Made by a program: the position numbers and the translations under genes. This document shows positions 22,000 to 30,884 of a stretch of 64,000 nt of DNA, in pieces (the stretch's first letter is position 1; each line of letters begins with the position of its first letter). The stretch is from JAJZQZ01 sp963790415 (GTDB taxonomy: Bacteria; Actinomycetota; Thermoleophilia; RBG-16-64-13). Under the pieces are notes generated by a model that was given only the letters and a program-made list of their open reading frames with translations, was not told the origin of the DNA and did not search any database. Where the stretch lies: the NCBI GenBank assembly GCA_963790415.1, contig CAWBOK010000009.1, forward strand, positions 570,297 to 634,296, in the 5' to 3' direction.

Positions 22000-22443
22000 C
22001 TAGTCATCCTCGGCGACGCGGTGCACCGGATACGAGGGCACGAGCTGCATTAGCTCGCGGGCATCCTTGGTCAGCGACATGATGAACCGCGTGGCTAGTT
22101 CGTTGAACAACATGGTGCGCCGGTTGTTGTGCATGCGCATGTGATCGAAGATCGCGTCGCGGACGCTTGGATCATCGAAGACGCAGAAGACGAAGTCGAG
22201 ATCATCCATCAGCGGAAGGATGTCGTCCACCTCGCCGGACGTGGGAACGCCCAACGATTGCGCGATCATCATGCCCGGAGACATGGGATTCGGGTCGATG
22301 ACTATTCGAACGTCGACGTAGTCGTATTCGAGCATGCGGCTGAGCAGTGGGGTCATGAGACGCCCAGCGCCGATGACACCGATGGAGACCATTTCCGTGC
22401 CATCGTCGACGCCGCGCCTGCTCCGGTCGTCGAATTCCAACAT
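22000..22443 (-). CDS. Small Rossmann-fold protein
   Basis: 147 residues. A dinucleotide-binding motif (IGVIGAGRLMTPLL, about residues 21-34) is followed by an acidic strand end (IVIDPNPMSPGMMIAQSLGV) and FVFCVFDDPSVRDAIFDH. This fits the N-terminal half of a dehydrogenase-like NAD-binding domain with no catalytic domain after it. Similar stand-alone or N-terminal domains occur in anaerobes attached to signalling proteins, but I cannot name the family. The ATG at 22443 has a strong GGGGGAGG site. It precedes rsmI by 9 bases and is probably co-transcribed. It may act as a redox or ligand sensor; this is inference. Confidence 0.75.
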   Translation of the reverse strand: MLEFDDRSRRGVDDGTEMVSIGVIGAGRLMTPLLSRMLEYDYVDVRIVIDPNPMSPGMMIAQSLGVPTSGEVDDILPLMDDLDFVFCVFDDPSVRDAIFDHMRMHNNRRTMLFNELATRFIMSLTKDARELMQLVPSYPVHRVAEDD

Positions 22444-22529
22444 CTTCAGTCCTCCCCCATCGAAGCGGAAGCGCGCCCGCAGTCCGCTCTACTTACTTCA
22501 CCTTATCAGCGGTTGCCCAGAAGCGCCAC

Positions 22530-23498
22530 CTAGGCGCCGGGCGCCTCGGCCCAGGCGAGGAGCCCCGCTCCAAGCATGCCCGCCGTGTTCCCCAACTCCG
22601 CCGAGATCACGCGCACCGTATCCCTTCCGGGAACGAGAGCCGTCGCCCGCAGGACGGCGCGCGCGGGAGCGAGCAACAACTCACCGAGGTCACCCAAGCC
22701 GCCTCCAACCACGACCATGTCCGGGTTGAAGATATTGACCATGTTCGACAGGCCGATGCCCAACCAGCGCCCTACCTCGTCGACCGCGGAGAGCGCGCCC
22801 GGGTCGCCCGAGAGCGCCAGATCGCCCACGACTTTGCCGGTGAGCGTTCCTCTCTCGCTTTCGGCGCGGAGAGCTGTCGCGCCGGCCGCCGGCAGGTCGC
22901 CGACGATCCGGCCGGCGATGCGTTCCAACGCCGTTCCTGATGCATATGCTTCCAGACATCCGCGGGCGCCGCACCGGCACGGCTCGCCGCCCGCCACGAT
23001 GATCATGTGTCCGATCTCCGCCGCCGCGCCGTTGGCCCCCCGGTATGGTCGTCCATCGAGCACGAGACCACCGCCCACCCCCGTCCCCAACGCCAGCATG
23101 ACCACATGCCGACAGCCGCGGGCCGCTCCCACCCGCACTTCGGCCCAGGCCGCCACGTTGGCGTCGTTGTCGAGGAATACCGGCAGACCCATACGATCAC
23201 CGACGAGAGCCCCCAGTGGGGCATCGGTCAACGGCAGATGCGGGGAGGTCACCACGAGGCCGCGCCGCGTGTCCACCGTGCCCGCACACCCGATGCCTAT
23301 CCCCGCGACGGTCTCGCCGGCCGAGGCGGCGTCGCGCACAGCCGCCCCCGCGGCCCCGGCGATCGACTCCACGAGCGCCGCGACGTCACCGGTGCCGCTG
23401 GCCACCACGCACGGCGCGCCGCTCAGACGGCCGTCGCGGGTGACCCGACCGGCGGCGACCTTCGTGCCGCCGACATCGACACCCACCATGACCTGCAC
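22530..23498 (-). CDS. ROK-family sugar kinase (glucokinase-like)
   Basis: Phosphorylates glucose or a related hexose with ATP. Seen: GVDVGGTKVAAGRV (phosphate 1 motif), GIGCAGTVDTRRG, FLDNDANVAAWAE, LALGTGVGGGLVLDG, EIGHMIIVAGG and the ROK zinc motif CRCGARGCLEAYASG. Both the catalytic Asp in DNDAN and the His of the zinc site are present. The GTG at 23498 (seven bases from GGAGG) or the ATG at 23489 are the best starts; the longer frame to 23567 is not conserved. Actinobacterial glucokinases of this kind are usual, but the substrate is not proven. Confidence 0.9.
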   Translation of the reverse strand: MQVMVGVDVGGTKVAAGRVTRDGRLSGAPCVVASGTGDVAALVESIAGAAGAAVRDAASAGETVAGIGIGCAGTVDTRRGLVVTSPHLPLTDAPLGALVGDRMGLPVFLDNDANVAAWAEVRVGAARGCRHVVMLALGTGVGGGLVLDGRPYRGANGAAAEIGHMIIVAGGEPCRCGARGCLEAYASGTALERIAGRIVGDLPAAGATALRAESERGTLTGKVVGDLALSGDPGALSAVDEVGRWLGIGLSNMVNIFNPDMVVVGGGLGDLGELLLAPARAVLRATALVPGRDTVRVISAELGNTAGMLGAGLLAWAEAPGA

Positions 23499-23574
23499 CT
23501 GTCCGCCTCCCCTCAGCGCCGATCCACCGTCACACGCCTGCGCCCCCATCGTCACCCGCATCGTCACCGGCAGG

Positions 23575-26115
23575 TCACTCGTACTGTAGCGCTTCCACGA
23601 TCCGCAGTCCGGCGGCCCGGCGGGCCGGCAGATATGCCGCCAACACCGCTATGCCCAAGGCCACCACGAACGAGCCCACTACCAGCAGCGGCTGCACGTG
23701 GAAGTCCACCGGCTGCCCGCTACCGGCGGACGACCCCTTGTTCAGGAGATACGCGATGCCTATCCCCACAACGGCGCCGGGCGCAAGGCTGATCACGCCG
23801 AGTCCGACGGCTTGGGCAACGACCATCTTGCGCACCTGACCCCGAGTCATGGCTACCGCGCGCAGAAGACCCACCTCGCGGGTCTGCTCCAGCATGTTCA
23901 TGGTCAGCGTGTTGACGATGCCCAGAGAGGCCACCACGAACACCATCGCGATCAGCACCCACAGGAAACCCAGCACCCCGTTGATCATGCCGTCTATGAA
24001 CACCTTGAACTCGGCCATGGTCTGCAGGAGAAAGCCGTCACGCCCCGCAAGGGTGCGGAGCCCGGCTGCAAGCGTGTCCACCTGGCCCGGCTTCGCGCTC
24101 ACCATGTACACGTCGGCCCCCTCGAAGTCCAGGTAGCGTTTGGCCACGTCCCAGGCCATGTAGACGGCATCGCCGCCGGCCGTGTACTCGGTCGTGGTCC
24201 CCGCCACGCGGAACTGCTGGGGACCTTCGCGGGTTTGCAGCGTCACCATGTCGCCCACCCCGAGCCCGGTGCGGAAGGCCAGGCCCGCGCCGAGGACCAC
24301 TTCACCGCGCAGCAATCCACCGAGCACCTTCTGTGGATCGCCCCGGTAGAGGTCCATGGGCAGGGGACGGTCGGCCGTGAACGGCCGGGCCAAGACGACC
24401 ACCTGGCGCCCTTCCGCCGTGGCGGGGATGAATCGCAAGGCGTCCACCCGGTCCGCCCCCGGCAACGCTGCGATCTCGGCGCCCAGCTTCTCGGGCAGGG
24501 CGACGGCTCGGTTGGTGCCGATGTCCGGCATCACCCCACGCACGAAGAAGTCGCCCACCACGGTCCGGCGGTACCAGTCCGCGGTATCCTGCACGTTCGC
24601 CAGCAGGCTGTTGCCCATGCTCACGGCCACGACGATGGCCACGAACAACACGCCTACGGTCAGACTCGTCCGCGTACGATGGCGGTCGATCTGGCGGAAG
24701 GCGAGCCGGCCCTCTACCCCCAAGACCGGCGCCAGCAACCAAGCCGACGCCCGCGATAGCGGCCAGACGACCAACGGGATGGCCATGACGCACCCGATGA
24801 GCATGCCCATGAAGAGCGGCGATCCATACGAAGGCCCGATCTTTCCCGTCACCAGCCCGATGGCGGCCGCGACGCACACCGCGGTCAGGCCCAGGCCGAC
24901 GTAGGGGAGGATCCGTCGACCGTCGCCGCGACTCTCGTGCCCATCACCCACCAGTCCTTCCAGAGGGGTGACCTGTCCCGCCCGCCGGGCCGGGAAGTAG
25001 GTGGCCACGAGCGCGAGTGCCGGCCCCAAGATGGCGCCGAGCACGAAGGGCCGCGCCGAGAATCGCAGCGTGGGCAGATGCGCCCCGAGAAGCGTGCTCA
25101 GGGCCCCGGTCAGCACCACCGAGGCGCCCAAGCCGACGAGCAGACCCAACGCCGTGCCCAGACCGCCGAGCAGAAGAGCTTCGCGCAGAAGCAGCCGCGT
25201 CACCTGACGGCGCGTGGCCCCGAGCGCCCGCAACAGCGCGAGTTGACGACGTCGCTCGCCGACGCTCATCAAGAATGCGTTCAGGATGATGAAGCCGCCG
25301 GCAACCAACGAAAGCCCGCTCACCACGCTCAGCCCCAGCTGGGTGGAGGCGAGCGACATCTCGGCCAGATCGCCGCGGCTGCCGGGAGTCTGCACCTTGA
25401 GACCCGCGGGAAGGACCTGCTCGACGGCGGTCCGCACCGTCTCTCGCTCGGCGCCGTCGGCCGGAACCAGGGCGATGGTGTTCACCGTAGGGCCCATGTC
25501 GAACAGGCGTTGGGCGTCCGCGAGAGGCATGAACAGGGCCGCGCCGCCGTTGAACATGGCCGCTCCACGGGAAGCGAGCAGGCCGCGCACCACGGCTTCG
25601 GAGGAGCCGCTTCGGGTGAGGAGACGCACCACCGAGCCCACCTCGAGCCCCTGTGAACGGGCGAAACCCGCCTCCACAAGCACCGGTGGTGGAGTGTCGG
25701 GGGCGGCGGGGGACGGCGCGCCGGCGTCGAACGCTGCGCCCGACTGCACCGCGTAATCACGTACCAGCCTGTCGCGGACCGGATCGACTCCCATCACCAG
25801 TACGGTCACGCGACCCTTCCCGCCAAGCAGCGCCGCCTGCTCCTGCACGGCGGGAACGGCGGCCTTCACTCCAGGGACGGCCTCCAGCGACGCGGCCACC
25901 GAGCCGTCGAAACCCCCTTGTCCATGGGCGACCACCTCGAGGGAAGCCCTGCCTCCCACGGCGGCGAACATGTCCTGGAAGGCGGTCCCCGCCGTCGATG
26001 CCGCCACCGACACCGCCACGACCGCGGCGACCCCGATGACGATCCCCAGTAGCGTGAGCACGGTGCGCCCCGGCCGGCGCCGGAGCTCGCGGAACGTGTA
26101 CGCCCACATCCTCAT
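23575..26115 (-). CDS. ABC transporter permease (MacB/FtsX type, double unit)
   Basis: About 846 residues from the ATG at 26115. The N-terminus MRMWAYTFRELRRRPGRTVL leads into a first membrane helix (LLGIVIGVAAVVAVSVAAS), a large extracytoplasmic MacB periplasmic-core domain, then three helices (about residues 275-390). A second copy of the same layout ends in VLGFLWVLIAMVFVVASLGI and the last helix near the C-terminus (FVVALGIAVLAAYLP). Two FtsX domains in one chain are typical of actinobacterial exporters of lipoprotein, peptide or antibiotic type. The start lies one base past the ATPase stop, so the two are coupled. The substrate is unknown. Confidence 0.92.
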   Translation of the reverse strand: MRMWAYTFRELRRRPGRTVLTLLGIVIGVAAVVAVSVAASTAGTAFQDMFAAVGGRASLEVVAHGQGGFDGSVAASLEAVPGVKAAVPAVQEQAALLGGKGRVTVLVMGVDPVRDRLVRDYAVQSGAAFDAGAPSPAAPDTPPPVLVEAGFARSQGLEVGSVVRLLTRSGSSEAVVRGLLASRGAAMFNGGAALFMPLADAQRLFDMGPTVNTIALVPADGAERETVRTAVEQVLPAGLKVQTPGSRGDLAEMSLASTQLGLSVVSGLSLVAGGFIILNAFLMSVGERRRQLALLRALGATRRQVTRLLLREALLLGGLGTALGLLVGLGASVVLTGALSTLLGAHLPTLRFSARPFVLGAILGPALALVATYFPARRAGQVTPLEGLVGDGHESRGDGRRILPYVGLGLTAVCVAAAIGLVTGKIGPSYGSPLFMGMLIGCVMAIPLVVWPLSRASAWLLAPVLGVEGRLAFRQIDRHRTRTSLTVGVLFVAIVVAVSMGNSLLANVQDTADWYRRTVVGDFFVRGVMPDIGTNRAVALPEKLGAEIAALPGADRVDALRFIPATAEGRQVVVLARPFTADRPLPMDLYRGDPQKVLGGLLRGEVVLGAGLAFRTGLGVGDMVTLQTREGPQQFRVAGTTTEYTAGGDAVYMAWDVAKRYLDFEGADVYMVSAKPGQVDTLAAGLRTLAGRDGFLLQTMAEFKVFIDGMINGVLGFLWVLIAMVFVVASLGIVNTLTMNMLEQTREVGLLRAVAMTRGQVRKMVVAQAVGLGVISLAPGAVVGIGIAYLLNKGSSAGSGQPVDFHVQPLLVVGSFVVALGIAVLAAYLPARRAAGLRIVEALQYE

Positions 26116-26116
26116 G

Positions 26117-26884
26117 TCAGGCCGTCGACGTCGCGGGCGCGTCGACTGCGCCATCTGGGGCGGGCGGGACGTGCCGATCCGCCACCAGACCGTCTTTCAG
26201 CAGCACCAGCCGGTCGGCCACAGCGCCCGCGCCCTCGTCGTGGGTGACCATCAGGATGGTCTGCCCTCGCTCGTCGCAGAGCCTGCGCAGCAGCGCGATC
26301 ACCTCGTCGCCCTTGGTGCTGTCCAGATTCCCCGTAGGCTCGTCCGCCAGGAGGAACACCGGGTCGGTCACCAGAGCCCGGGCGATGGCCACCCGCTGCT
26401 GCTCGCCGCCCGACAGCGCGCCGGGACGATGGCTTCCGCGGTGGGCCACCCCGACAAGCTCCATGGCCTCCGCCGCCCGCCTGGTCGCCTCGGACTCGCG
26501 CACCCCGTCGATGATCAAGGGCAGACTCACGTTCTCGGCGGCAGTGAGGATGGGCAGCAGGTTGAAGAACTGGAAGACGAAGCCGATACGCCGCCGCCGC
26601 AGAAGGGTCAGGGCGTCGTCCTCCATGGTGGAGAGGTCGTCACCCGCGACGAGCACCGTCCCCGATGTGGGCCGGTCGAGCCCCCCGACCAGGTGCAGCA
26701 GGGTGCTCTTCCCGGAGCCCGAAGGGCCCATGACGGCAAGGAACTCGCCCTCGCCCACGTCGAGATCAACCCCGCGAAGCGCCTCCACCCGGGCATCACC
26801 CGAACCGAACACCTTTGTCAGCCCGCGGACTTCCACCGCGCCGGTGCCCGTCCGCGTCGCCGTCGCATCTAGATCCGCCGCCAT
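26117..26884 (-). CDS. ABC transporter ATP-binding protein (MacB/LolD type)
   Basis: About 255 residues. Walker A GPSGSGKSTLLHLVGGLD, Q-loop FVFQFFNLLP, signature LSGGEQQRVAIARAL, Walker B VFLLADEPTGNLD and switch His in VTHDEGAG are all present. The ATG at 26884 has GGGAGG nine bases upstream; the longer frame to 26938 is not conserved. It powers the double-unit permease encoded immediately downstream. Likely function: export or extraction of a membrane or lipid-linked substrate. Confidence 0.95.
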   Translation of the reverse strand: MAADLDATATRTGTGAVEVRGLTKVFGSGDARVEALRGVDLDVGEGEFLAVMGPSGSGKSTLLHLVGGLDRPTSGTVLVAGDDLSTMEDDALTLLRRRRIGFVFQFFNLLPILTAAENVSLPLIIDGVRESEATRRAAEAMELVGVAHRGSHRPGALSGGEQQRVAIARALVTDPVFLLADEPTGNLDSTKGDEVIALLRRLCDERGQTILMVTHDEGAGAVADRLVLLKDGLVADRHVPPAPDGAVDAPATSTA

Positions 26885-26913
26885 CGCACCCTCCCTTTGA
26901 GCACGTTTCGGAA

Positions 26914-26955
26914 CGAAGCCTTGGCCGCCCGGACGCACCGGCCGGCGCGATGCGT
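26914..26955 (+). repeat. Dispersed repeat, partial copy 2
   Basis: The core CGAAGCCTTGGCC followed by GCACCGGCCGGCGCGAT matches the repeats at 4747-4825 (other strand) and 56814-56972. The outer AGGCTGTTGA end is missing or degraded. It lies in the gap between the ABC ATPase start and the upstream small membrane protein gene. Confidence 0.6.
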
Positions 26956-26960
26956 CGTTC

Positions 26961-27374
26961 TCAGTCTCCGGTCACGCTCAAACCCGTGCGCAGGGCACTC
27001 ACCACACCGGCGGCCGACACGTCGGCCTCCGACCATCCCCACGGCAGGCCCCAGAACGTGTAGTACCGCTCGCGCACGCGAAGACCGCCTGACGGGAGCG
27101 GGGTCGCCAGCACCACCTTGTGCGCCATCGAGTTGCCGAGCCAATCCTGTTGCGCGTACGCGGCACGTCGGGCGATCCGCGCAAGCTCACGCTGCTCCGC
27201 GTTCAGGGTCGCGCCTCCCACGGCGGCGATGACGAACGGCAGGCCCATCGCCAGGATCACCAGTACGAGCAGAGAGTCACGGATGATCTTTCCGGTGCTC
27301 CGACGTCCACGAGGAGGGTCGGACAAACCGCGGGCTCCCTTGTACTTGAGATCGCCGGAGTCCGGTGCGATCAC
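26961..27374 (-). CDS. Small membrane protein of unknown function
   Basis: 137 residues from the GTG at 27374, which overlaps the L,D-transpeptidase stop by four bases (GTGA). A basic N-terminus (KGARGLSDPPRGRRSTGK) is followed by one membrane helix (SLLVLVILAMGLPFVIAAVG, about residues 30-49). A 75-residue outer domain has ARIARRAAYAQQDW and RERYYTFWGLPWGWSEAD. I do not recognise the family. Coupling to the L,D-transpeptidase suggests a cell-envelope role. The longer frame to 27452 lies inside the transpeptidase gene and is less likely. Confidence 0.7.
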   Translation of the reverse strand: MIAPDSGDLKYKGARGLSDPPRGRRSTGKIIRDSLLVLVILAMGLPFVIAAVGGATLNAEQRELARIARRAAYAQQDWLGNSMAHKVVLATPLPSGGLRVRERYYTFWGLPWGWSEADVSAAGVVSALRTGLSVTGD

Positions 27375-28903
27375 GGAACGATGTCGACCGGGGTCCCTAC
27401 GTAGACGAGCTCGAACAACTGCTCCACCTCGGGGATGTGCATGCGGATGCACCCGTGCGAAGCCGCGGTGCCGATCGACCCGTCATTGGGCGTGCCGTGG
27501 ATGCCCACATGCGGCGCCGAGAGGCCCATCCATCGGGTTCCGAGCGGATTGTTCGGACCTGGAGGCACGGGCTCGAGCCCCGCAGCCCAGGGAGACGGCG
27601 GCGGGCTCCACGTGGGGTTATACGCCTTGCTGATGATCTGATAGTGACCGGTCGGCGTGGGATAGCGGGGCTGGCCTACGGCGACACCGTACGTCTTCAC
27701 CAGCTTGCCCTCGTCGTAGAAGTAGATCTTGCGCTCGGAGATGTCTATCTTGAGGGCGCCCACCAGGCTCTTCACGGTGGCCTGATCGAGCACCGGCGTG
27801 TCACCCAGTTTGCGGGCCTTCTTGTACTCCACCACGGCGGCCGTGGTCTCAGGGTCGAAGACCCCTGTTGGCTCTCGAGTCAGCAGCTTCTTCCGCTGGA
27901 GGATGTCCTGGAGAGTGGTCACGTCGCGCCCACGGGCGCCGACGCTCATGTTTCGGGCACCGAACTGCTCGGTGGAATCGACCAACACCGTCTGGGCGAG
28001 CGTCGTAGTATGACCGCCGCGGTCGGTGACTTTCACGTCGACGGCATGGGTGCCCTCGCTTAGCGACCCGGTCTGGAACGAGTACCGCTGGCCGGGCACG
28101 AGGGTCTTGCCGGCCTTCACGGGCACCACGGCGCCATCCACCGTGACGGCTACCTTGATGCCTTCCATCTGATTGTCGCGGGCCTCGACCACGATCCGAG
28201 CCGCCGATGTCTTCCACGGGTCGGTCGGCCAGAAGACGACGCCCACCGTGGGAGCCGTGTAGTCCGCATAGGCGTCCCACTCCTTGGTGGTCGCGTTCCC
28301 GGCCTTGTCTGTGGCCACGACCGCCAACCGATGTTGACCCTCCTTGACCGCGAGCGAAGCCGTGGCGGTGGTGCCGTCCACGGCCAGAGGAGTATCGACG
28401 CCGTCGATTGCGAACGAAGCCTCTACGGTCTCACGGAAGGTGAGCTTCAGTTCCGAGCCCGGCTTGGCGATGGCGTCGGCGGGGTCCGGAGACGCTACCT
28501 CGACCGACGGCTTCAACGTGTCCACGGTGAACTCCCAGGAGCGAACGATCTTGCGGGCGAACAGGTTGTTCGATGTCACGGTGACCTGCGCCCAATGCCG
28601 CCCTTCGCGCAACGTCACCTTCGTCCGCACGGCGTCCCGTGTCAGTTCGACGGACTCCGTCGGCACCGGAGCGGCATCCACCAAGAACTCCACTTGATCG
28701 CTGTCGGGAACGTGGTCAGGCAGACTCACCGAGACGACGACCTCGGAGGTGGGCACGTACGCCCCGTCGGCCGGCGAGACCTCACCCAGAGATGCGGCAG
28801 TCGCGTACTGCACGCCCAGGAATCCCCCGGTGGCCACGACCAGCACGCCGAGCACTATGAGCACCCGCCAGACCCAGCTCAGATGTTTGACCCACACGAC
28901 CAT
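27371..28903 (-). CDS. L,D-transpeptidase with Ig-like and peptidoglycan-binding domains
   Basis: 510 residues. A membrane anchor (about residues 12-35, VWRVLIVLGVLVVATGGFLG) is followed by Ig-like repeats (SPADGAYVPTSEVVVSVSLP, then TFTVDTLKP-like and DYTAPTVGVVF strands), a peptidoglycan-binding domain near 310-370 (RDVTTLQDILQRKKLL, VFDPETTAAVVEYKKA) and a C-terminal YkuD catalytic domain. The active site is SHGCIRM preceded by HGTPNDGSIG. Such enzymes make 3-3 crosslinks in peptidoglycan. The Ig-like/YkuD layout resembles mycobacterial LdtMt2, with an added peptidoglycan-binding domain. Confidence 0.9.
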   Translation of the reverse strand: MVVWVKHLSWVWRVLIVLGVLVVATGGFLGVQYATAASLGEVSPADGAYVPTSEVVVSVSLPDHVPDSDQVEFLVDAAPVPTESVELTRDAVRTKVTLREGRHWAQVTVTSNNLFARKIVRSWEFTVDTLKPSVEVASPDPADAIAKPGSELKLTFRETVEASFAIDGVDTPLAVDGTTATASLAVKEGQHRLAVVATDKAGNATTKEWDAYADYTAPTVGVVFWPTDPWKTSAARIVVEARDNQMEGIKVAVTVDGAVVPVKAGKTLVPGQRYSFQTGSLSEGTHAVDVKVTDRGGHTTTLAQTVLVDSTEQFGARNMSVGARGRDVTTLQDILQRKKLLTREPTGVFDPETTAAVVEYKKARKLGDTPVLDQATVKSLVGALKIDISERKIYFYDEGKLVKTYGVAVGQPRYPTPTGHYQIISKAYNPTWSPPPSPWAAGLEPVPPGPNNPLGTRWMGLSAPHVGIHGTPNDGSIGTAASHGCIRMHIPEVEQLFELVYVGTPVDIVP

Positions 28904-28949
28904 GTCACCGCATCATAGCAAACCGGATTCGCTCGTGGGCATCGGGCGG

Positions 28950-29192
28950 CTACTTCCCCGGCCGAACGGGCCGCCGGTCGCGCCAGAGGAGATACCCCAA
29001 GAATGGGATGTAGGCAAGGAAGTCGACCATGAAGATGCCCGCCATGGCCACGAACATGGGCATGAACCCCATGCGCCGCTTCGAGCACTGGTAGTACACC
29101 AGGCCCATCAGCCCGATGATCACGGCCGAATGGACATAGGCCACCCATGAAGGGGGCTCCGGGATCACGAACAGATACAGGATCCGGAACAC
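28950..29192 (-). CDS. Small three-helix membrane protein
   Basis: 80 residues, mostly membrane: MFRILYLFVIPEPPSWVAYV, then SAVIIGLMGLVYYQ and MFVAMAGIFMVDFLAYIPFL, ending in the basic tail RDRRPVRPGK. A possible AGGAGGAA site lies upstream of the ATG at 29192. No family recognised. It lies between the L,D-transpeptidase and asparaginase genes on the same strand. Confidence 0.65.
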   Translation of the reverse strand: MFRILYLFVIPEPPSWVAYVHSAVIIGLMGLVYYQCSKRRMGFMPMFVAMAGIFMVDFLAYIPFLGYLLWRDRRPVRPGK

Positions 29193-29270
29193 GGACTTCC
29201 TCCTGACGACATGACCCGCGGCGACACCCGGCGCGGCCGGCCGAGAACGGGGTCAGTATACGCGAGTGGG

Positions 29271-30884
29271 CTACCTGCCCGCTGCTCCGGATGGGGTCTC
29301 CCTCAGATACTTCGCCACGCCGAGGAAGTCGTGTCCAAAATGATGTTCGACCAGTGTGTACTCGCGACGGTACCCCCGTTCCCGGTAGAAGCCCTCGGCC
29401 CGGGATCCCACCGGCGTGCGCAGGACCACTTTGTGGCAGTGGCGCCCGCGCGCCCTGTCTTCGAATGCCGCAAGGAGATTGGAGCCCACACCGCGACCAC
29501 GCCATGCCTCCGCCACCAGCAGTTCCTGCACCGTCCCCACGCCGCCGAGCAGGTGCCCCCTGAGGGCCCCCGCCGTCCGCCGGCCGTGCTTCGCCGCGAT
29601 CACGACGATCTCACCGTGCCACTGGTATGCGCGCCCCAGCAACTCCTCGTCAGCCCGTGGCCACTCGGAGCGCAGGAACCGCACCACGTCACGCTCCTCC
29701 CGATCGCTGCTGCGCAAACGCAGACCGCCCGGCAGGAGCGGAGCCGGCCGCGGCCACGAGACTGCGCCGGCGGCGGCGCCTCCTCCGCCCGCCCCCGGTT
29801 GCTCTCTACAGAGCGCTGATTCACGCACCAGCGGCACCAGGTCTCCCGGCGGGAGCCCCCGGCCGGGAGTGGCGATACACCCCCACTCCTCGGCCGCCTC
29901 GGCGGCGATCGACTCGCCCCAGGCGCGTAGGAACAGTCCGGCCACCATCGGGATGGGCCGCGCCGAGCCATCCGCCACCTTCACGCAGCATCCCACCGCC
30001 GCCGCCGCCGACCGCGGGCCCGTCGCCGCCGAACACGGGACCGTTGCCGGCGGCAGCGCACACCCCTGCACGCCTTCTGCGCCTGTCTTGACCAGCACGG
30101 CGCCCGGAGCCGCCTCCATCACCCGGGTGTCGAAGAACCCCCGGCCGGCAACCAACTCCGGCTGAGCCATCATGGCGTCACGGATCCTGGCAAGACTCGG
30201 GTCGTCCCCCGCGGCCAACCGCGCGTAGAGGGTGGCCGCCTGCCGCGCGCTGACCCGCAGCACCGGCACCCCGCAACCGTCCGCACCGGAGAAGAGGTCG
30301 CGTATCTCGGTGCCGAGAACGCGCCCGACGGCGGCGGCGATCTCGCGCTGTACGGGGTGCGAGGAACGTTCATAGCCCAAGGTCGGCGCGCCCAGGAAGA
30401 GAGCAAGAGCCAGCATCCCCGCGTGTTTGCCCGAGCAGCCGTTGTGGAGAGAAGACGGCGTCTCGCCTGCGCGTGCAAGCCGGTCGCGGGCGGCGCGACT
30501 CGCCGGAGGCAGCGTCCCGCAGACCACGTCGGAGACCGACAACCCCAGACGATCGAGCAGTCCGGCGACCACGCGCACATGCCGCTCCTCACCGGCGTGA
30601 GATCCACAGACCACGGCCAGTTCCTCGTCGGTGAACGCCATCTCCCGGGCGGCGCCCAAGGCCACGAGAGGCAGGGCCTGGAACGGCTTGGCGGCCGAAC
30701 GCAGGTCTATCGGCAGGTCGGGGTCGCCGACGCCGCCAAGCAGACGGCCCCGCGCGTCGGTGACGGCCACTACTCCCCGGTGGACACTCTCCACCGCCCT
30801 TCCGCGCGTCACGGCCAGGAGCGGCTCGCATCCCGCATCCCAGCCAAGACCGACGCGTTGGATGTCACCGGGGAACCAGGTCAA
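29271..30884 (-). CDS. Asparaginase II-GNAT acetyltransferase fusion
   Basis: 537 residues in one unbroken frame. Residues 1 to about 340 match the asparaginase II family (COG4448): VTRGRAVESVHRGVVAV, the RSAAKPFQALPLV region, VCGSHAGEERHV, LHNGCSGKHAGML, SSHPVQREI, SGADGCGVPV and MMAQPELVAG. A Gly/Ala/Pro-rich linker follows. Residues from about 385 form a GNAT domain (ELLVAEAWRGRGVGSNLL acetyl-CoA loop, and FYRERGYRREYTL). The first part should hydrolyse asparagine; the second should acetylate an amine. The TTG start overlaps the upstream gene stop by four bases (TTGA). Such a fusion is not familiar to me; loss of a stop by sequencing error between two adjacent genes remains possible. Confidence 0.8.
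   Translation of the reverse strand: MTWFPGDIQRVGLGWDAGCEPLLAVTRGRAVESVHRGVVAVTDARGRLLGGVGDPDLPIDLRSAAKPFQALPLVALGAAREMAFTDEELAVVCGSHAGEERHVRVVAGLLDRLGLSVSDVVCGTLPPASRAARDRLARAGETPSSLHNGCSGKHAGMLALALFLGAPTLGYERSSHPVQREIAAAVGRVLGTEIRDLFSGADGCGVPVLRVSARQAATLYARLAAGDDPSLARIRDAMMAQPELVAGRGFFDTRVMEAAPGAVLVKTGAEGVQGCALPPATVPCSAATGPRSAAAAVGCCVKVADGSARPIPMVAGLFLRAWGESIAAEAAEEWGCIATPGRGLPPGDLVPLVRESALCREQPGAGGGGAAAGAVSWPRPAPLLPGGLRLRSSDREERDVVRFLRSEWPRADEELLGRAYQWHGEIVVIAAKHGRRTAGALRGHLLGGVGTVQELLVAEAWRGRGVGSNLLAAFEDRARGRHCHKVVLRTPVGSRAEGFYRERGYRREYTLVEHHFGHDFLGVAKYLRETPSGAAGR

Noticed and set aside
22000..22443. Full oxidoreductase assignment for the small Rossmann protein
   Set aside because: Only the dinucleotide-binding half is present, with no catalytic or substrate domain.
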